From Chloroflexota bacterium (GTDB taxonomy: Bacteria > Chloroflexota > Anaerolineae > UBA4142 > SHND01), in NCBI GenBank assembly GCA_004295045.1, contig SHND01000034.1, forward strand, positions 11,687 through 57,262: DNA of 45,576 nucleotides, read 5' to 3'. The notes beneath the pieces are model-generated. The model did not search any database. It saw only the letters and a list, made by a program, of their open reading frames with translations, and had not been told where the DNA came from. The translations under genes and the position numbers were made by a program. How positions within the stretch are numbered: the first letter of the stretch is position 1; each line of letters begins with the position of its first letter. Of the stretch, positions 42,788 through 45,576 are shown in pieces.

Positions 42788-43014
42788 TACGAAGCGTACT
42801 GATAAATGACAGGGCGATACCGTGGTTCGGGGATGGACTTGCCTTCAGCGCGCGCGGTTTCAAGCCATGCCGCTTTTGCAATTTCGACTTGCTTGAGCGC
42901 TTCTTCGGGCGTTTCACCAAACGCGGAACATGCTTCCAAATCGGGAATGTCGGCGATATATCCTTCGTCTTCCGCGCTATAAAAAATGTTGATGTGATAG
43001 TCTTTCATTCTCAT
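42787..43014 (-). CDS. hicB: HicB-type antitoxin
   Basis: This protein of 75 residues has the HicB partial RNase-H fold: INIFYSAEDEGYIADIPDLEACSAFGETPEEAL, with the conserved 'x-G-Y-x-A-x-x-P-D-L' core. A short helix and the tail YRPVIYQYAS follow. No extra DNA-binding domain is seen, so it is the short HicB type. It should bind and neutralise HicA. The start ATG overlaps by four bases (ATGA) with the stop codon that HicA would have without its premature stop, the usual hicAB arrangement. Confidence 0.88.
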   Translation of the reverse strand: MRMKDYHINIFYSAEDEGYIADIPDLEACSAFGETPEEALKQVEIAKAAWLETARAEGKSIPEPRYRPVIYQYAS

Positions 43015-43259
43015 TCCTCCAACTGCAAATCATAGCGTTCCACCAACTTGAGAAATTATCGGATTTGATAGGGTTTGGCTTTGCCCTTTACATTTTGTAG
43101 GTTGACAAGTTCTACAACGCGCGGATGTGTAAAGATGTGATGACTGCCTTTGACGCGTGACAAACGAAATCCAAAACCTTCAACCAGGGTAATCATATCA
43201 CTGAATGAAATGTTCTTTGAACCAGCAAGCGCGCGTTCAAGAATTTTTCTCTTGTTCAT
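43011..43259 (-). pseudogene. hicA: HicA toxin gene truncated by an in-frame TAA
   Basis: From ATG 43259 the frame encodes SFSDMITLVEGFGFRLSRVK, GSHHIFTHP (catalytic His region) and KAKPYQIR. It then meets TAA at 43058-43056. Past that stop the same frame continues FLKLVERYDLQLEE and ends at TGA (43013-43011), overlapping the hicB ATG. HicA proteins characteristically end KPYQ(I/V)RQFL-x-x-(V/I)-E-x-Y-x-L, so the stop sits where Gln (CAA) is expected: one C-to-T change. The product is 67 residues, 15 short of 82. The catalytic histidine is retained, but the C-terminal helix is lost, so activity is doubtful but not excluded. The start of the gene overlaps the upstream DUF4145 gene by 23 bases. 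Confidence 0.82.
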
Positions 43260-44289
43260 TTTTCTTGAGTTTTCGTTCTTTGCGTTGTTGTTCCGCTTTT
43301 TTCCAGTGTTTTTTTAGCGGCTTTGCGCGCGGCTCCATCTCATAGACAATATCCAGAATTTGCTCAAGGAGCTCAATCGCGCGCCGTAGGTCTTTTGATT
43401 TTGCCGATGCCAACTCGTGAACTGCAGAATGACCAAGTTCTAAAATTCCTAGCAAAGCTTCTATAACGCCTTCTTTTACGCCCAACGAGGTGAGATTCCT
43501 AATCTTTCTCCATTGATAATCGTCTGGCTGTGCAACCTTTTTATCATCGGCGATTTCCTCTAGAACTCCACGTAATCCCATCGTACAAAGAATCTCGAGG
43601 TGAGAGTTATATGCTCCGATGACCTCACTATATCCACGTTGAATTTTTCTTGGAGCATGTGAGAAAGACTTGGGGGTCAGACTATCAGATGGAATCTCAA
43701 TTCGTGTACTAACAGCCTTGTCTCTATTTTGGGTGTCAGGATAGAACCTTGCTATGCGATAATCTCCATCAAATGGCTTTCCTTCAAACCATTCTGTAGC
43801 TTTATACGAATCCTCAAGTAGAAGACTGCCGCAGTGGTTACACCTCCAGATTAGCCAAAGGTCCCAGAAAAAGTGAAAGGGTAATCCTTCCGAGACTAGC
43901 ATAAATTTGTAAGTCTGAGCGTATTGCAGGATGTGTGCCGTTACCTGCTTACATGTCTGACAAAATAAATGCTCATGAAACTTGTGGGCTTCTTCTCCAT
44001 AAAGCTCGACGTTTGCTCTATACTCTCTCTCATCATCTCCAACATAGATTTCGGATGCAGCCCTATCTGCAAAATTCTTACAACATGCCCACACCTGAAC
44101 GTTTAGATCATCCAGATTGTCTCCCTTACAAAGTATGCTCGGAGCAGCACCATGCTCTGGACAAGTTAATTCACCGAGATCTTCTTCAAGTAAATCTTGA
44201 ATCTTCACGAGTACGGAGCGCTGTATTCCCTCCGCGATGTCATCGGGATCAACTTTCTTGCCGTTTATTTCAAAAGTGACTTGAATCAT
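43237..44289 (-). CDS. Zinc-ribbon and DUF4145-containing protein
   Basis: This product of 350 residues has two parts. Residues 1-85 start VTFEINGKKVDPDDIAEGI and contain CPEHGAAPSI and WACCKNFADRA, a small conserved domain that also occurs alone in other bacteria. A zinc ribbon at about 107-155 (CQTC and CNHC) precedes a DUF4145-type helical domain at about 205-320 (RKIQRGYSEVIGAYNSHLEI, then LELGHSAVHEL). DUF4145 belongs to the HEPN-like clan and often occurs in restriction and defence loci. The last 30 residues are very basic. The DNA is visibly AT-richer and less CGCG-biased than the neighbours, a sign of recent acquisition. It starts 10 bases after the HEPN-like gene. Confidence 0.72.
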   Translation of the reverse strand: MIQVTFEINGKKVDPDDIAEGIQRSVLVKIQDLLEEDLGELTCPEHGAAPSILCKGDNLDDLNVQVWACCKNFADRAASEIYVGDDEREYRANVELYGEEAHKFHEHLFCQTCKQVTAHILQYAQTYKFMLVSEGLPFHFFWDLWLIWRCNHCGSLLLEDSYKATEWFEGKPFDGDYRIARFYPDTQNRDKAVSTRIEIPSDSLTPKSFSHAPRKIQRGYSEVIGAYNSHLEILCTMGLRGVLEEIADDKKVAQPDDYQWRKIRNLTSLGVKEGVIEALLGILELGHSAVHELASAKSKDLRRAIELLEQILDIVYEMEPRAKPLKKHWKKAEQQRKERKLKKNEQEKNS

Positions 44290-44299
44290 AGATTCTCCT

Positions 44300-44923
44300 T
44301 TACGGAAGATAACCTTTGTTCAGCGCTGCTTTGCCCGCGCGCCAACGGAGTTCCCAGATATGCTCAAAGTGTTTCACAAGGTCTGGTTCGTTGTTGGTCC
44401 TCAACTTGGCACAGTAGTTTTTTATATCCTTCTCAACAGAAGAGACAAAGAGCTGTGGATTAATCTTGATGATTTGTTCAGACCCATCGAACTGCAATGG
44501 ATCTGAAAACGTCTCGCTGAGAAATACGTCACCATTAGTAAAGCCATCGTGAAACAAGCCGCAACGCACAGCACTGTAAAATTTGTCGATTGCTGTCTCA
44601 GTAGCCACATCGGACCCGAAAATACGCCATATGCCTCTTCGGAAGAACTTCCTTGATTTTCTATCACTCGATCCGCCTTCATAATATTGCTGGAGTCCCT
44701 CGACTTGCGCGGTTGCGATCATCAAAAGCACGTAGGAGGCATCATCATTTTGCCTCAGTCCATTTGCTATTTCAAAAAACCACCCAAGAACGCGATCCTC
44801 GAAAACGTCGATCTTGGTACTTAACTCCTCGAGCTCTCGCCGTTCTCCTGTTGCGGAATCAATGATGTTTCTTTCCTTGGTATCGAACAGGAATCGAGGA
44901 CTGATCTGGATTTCTGAAGCCAT
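44300..44923 (-). CDS. HEPN-like protein of unknown function
   Basis: This helical protein of 207 residues contains FYSAVRCGLFHDGFT, with Arg120 and His125 forming an R-x4-H motif. That is the ribonuclease signature of many HEPN toxins and of related non-catalytic domains. A preceding segment (LLMIATAQVEGLQQYYEG) resembles the usual HEPN second helix. I do not recognise a named family. It lies immediately upstream of the DUF4145 protein (also HEPN-like), and both share the AT-richer composition. The pair may act together. The HEPN call rests on one motif, so it is tentative. Confidence 0.55.
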   Translation of the reverse strand: MASEIQISPRFLFDTKERNIIDSATGERRELEELSTKIDVFEDRVLGWFFEIANGLRQNDDASYVLLMIATAQVEGLQQYYEGGSSDRKSRKFFRRGIWRIFGSDVATETAIDKFYSAVRCGLFHDGFTNGDVFLSETFSDPLQFDGSEQIIKINPQLFVSSVEKDIKNYCAKLRTNNEPDLVKHFEHIWELRWRAGKAALNKGYLP

Positions 44924-44935
44924 ACTATAACCTCA

Positions 44936-45028
44936 CTACGCGTCAAGTTGCTCGGGGCGGAACGCGGGGTAATGAAAATATTTATCGAGCGCGGCGTGTA
45001 ATGCCGCGTCGTCAATGGGAGTGGACAC
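44936..45028 (-). pseudogene. Probable 5' remnant of a recQ-type helicase gene
   Basis: From GTG 45028 the frame gives STPIDDAALHAALDKYF, HYPAFRPEQLDA and then TAG at 44938-44936. RecQ helicases begin with 'L-x-x-Y-F-G-Y-x-x-F-R-P-x-Q', after which the DEAD-box ATPase domain follows. Here only this opening survives (30 codons), and the AT-richer HEPN/DUF4145 genes follow at once. Codon usage of the fragment matches the chromosome, not the island. I read it as a recQ gene cut by insertion or replacement. A coincidental short frame is possible. Confidence 0.6.
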
Positions 45029-45060
45029 GCGGGGTATTTTCTATCAAGTGCGAGGGAAAT

Positions 45061-45432
45061 TCAAGCGCGCTTTTTCCGCATGAACCAAAGAATTACGAAA
45101 CCCAATAACACACGCACCGCGATACTGGGCAGCGAAATGGAATTGACGAGCGCTTGAGTGTAGGCGTAGAAATCTACAAGCGAGCCGAGAAACAAATAAA
45201 TGACCAACCCAAGCAGAACTGCGCGTGCTACCGGCGATTCAAGTTCATTGCGCGCGACCCAGAGTCCGGGGATGAGCGCGACGAGCGCGGCGCCGAGTGT
45301 GCGCGCGAGAAAATCCATTTGCGGATTGCTCACGACGCCGACGACGGAAAGCATGTTCGACGGGAAAAAAAGATAACCGATTGCCGAAACGGCGATAAGG
45401 AGAATTAGAAAAGTGACGATGTACTTGAGCAT
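45061..45432 (-). CDS. Small integral membrane protein
   Basis: This product of 123 residues has four hydrophobic spans by eye (IVTFLILLIAVSAIGYLFF, LARTLGAALVALIPGLWVA, AVLLGLVIYLFLGSLVDFY, IAVRVLLGFVILWFM). The 'FFPSNMLSVVGVVSNPQMDFLARTLG' portion resembles small four-span membrane proteins of unknown function. No enzyme motif is visible. The start has no clear ribosome-binding site. Confidence 0.6.
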   Translation of the reverse strand: MLKYIVTFLILLIAVSAIGYLFFPSNMLSVVGVVSNPQMDFLARTLGAALVALIPGLWVARNELESPVARAVLLGLVIYLFLGSLVDFYAYTQALVNSISLPSIAVRVLLGFVILWFMRKKRA

Positions 45433-45445
45433 TGTTGTTCGTCCA

Positions 45446-45576
45446 TTACGCGCGCACCTTCACTTGCTCCAACAATTCCGCCACCGTTTCGTAGCGTCCG
45501 AACGCGGGCATGATATAGACGCCTTGCGCGAATTCGAGCAACTCGCTCCACAACTCACTCGCGATTTTCAATCCTT
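45446..45576 (-). CDS. Homocysteine S-methyltransferase / methylenetetrahydrofolate reductase, C-terminal fragment
   Basis: The last 42 codons of a gene enter from the right edge and stop at TAA (45448-45446). [20 protein letters not shown] followed by [16 protein letters not shown] matches the C-terminal end of the MTHFR half of bifunctional homocysteine S-methyltransferase/5,10-methylenetetrahydrofolate reductase. That segment has G-x-x-I-A-x-E and G-V-Y-x-M-P-x-F-G-R-Y. The enzyme would reduce methylene-THF to methyl-THF. A single-domain metF-like gene cannot be excluded from this fragment. Confidence 0.7.
   Translation of the reverse strand, partial: GLKIASELWSELLEFAQGVYIMPAFGRYETVAELLEQVKVRA

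Noticed and set aside
43237..44923. Prophage or integrative element
   Set aside because: No integrase, recombinase, att-like direct repeats or tRNA was found at the edges. Only composition and the truncated neighbour suggest acquisition.

Overview
The window reads as a stretch of a Chloroflexota chromosome, most likely from an Anaerolineae-type lineage. This is an inference. It rests on the Thr/Pro-rich linkers in the exported proteins, the rpsF-ssb-rpsR block followed by a membrane-anchored peptidyl-prolyl isomerase, the DUF1641/DsrC/DsrE2 sulfur genes, the cNMP-kinase plus receiver-TrxR pair, and the strong CGCG-rich codon bias. That bias also produces many long but meaningless antisense ORFs. 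No rRNA, tRNA, integrase or IS element was seen.

Layout. (1) 1-2500: sulfur-trafficking genes: a DUF1641 tail, a single-cysteine DsrC/TusE, DsrE2, OsmC and a flavodoxin. (2) 2843-19788, all on +: a large lipid or polyketide locus. It holds an acyl-CoA dehydrogenase, a membrane protein, an SRPBCC protein, a CPBP protease, a 2833-residue iterative synthase (KS-AT-KS-ACP-ACP-ACP-KR-DH), a Sfp-type phosphopantetheinyl transferase and a three-gene biotin-dependent acyl-CoA carboxylase. The natural reading is that the carboxylase makes the extender unit, the transferase is meant to activate the carriers and the synthase builds an acyl chain. This is the best candidate for an undescribed system. All three carrier domains have Thr where the phosphopantetheine Ser should be. 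(3) 19880-24544, on -: a dihydroorotate-dehydrogenase-like protein and pyruvate:ferredoxin oxidoreductase. (4) 24747-29720: a GH42 beta-galactosidase, a secreted CAP protein, a lipoprotein and an MFS exporter.

(5) 29771-33991, on -: a fatty-acid catabolism operon (TetR, cysteine-free redoxin, acyl-CoA ligase, acyl-CoA dehydrogenase). A TetR promoter with an overlapping palindromic operator is visible. (6) 34116-36977, on +: promoter, structured leader, rpsF, ssb, rpsR and a SurA/PpiC-type isomerase. (7) 37036-42787, on -: a lipase-like hydrolase, a CoA-binding protein, a cNMP-binding histidine kinase, a BrnT/antitoxin pair, a receiver-glutaredoxin-TrxR fusion and a TPMT-like methyltransferase. 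(8) 42787-45028: an AT-richer accessory patch with HicAB, a zinc-ribbon/DUF4145 protein and a HEPN-like protein, ending against what looks like a 30-codon remnant of recQ. (9) 45061-45576: a membrane protein and the 3' end of a homocysteine methyltransferase/MTHFR gene.

Two patterns cut across these regions. First, both toxins (BrnT and HicA) carry one in-frame stop codon, with recognisable family sequence continuing beyond it, while their antitoxins are intact. Second, many gene gaps hold short degenerate tandem repeats arranged as long inverted repeats. The same strings occur in frame inside the interdomain linkers of the giant synthase, and a REP-like palindrome lies inside the phosphopantetheinyl transferase gene.
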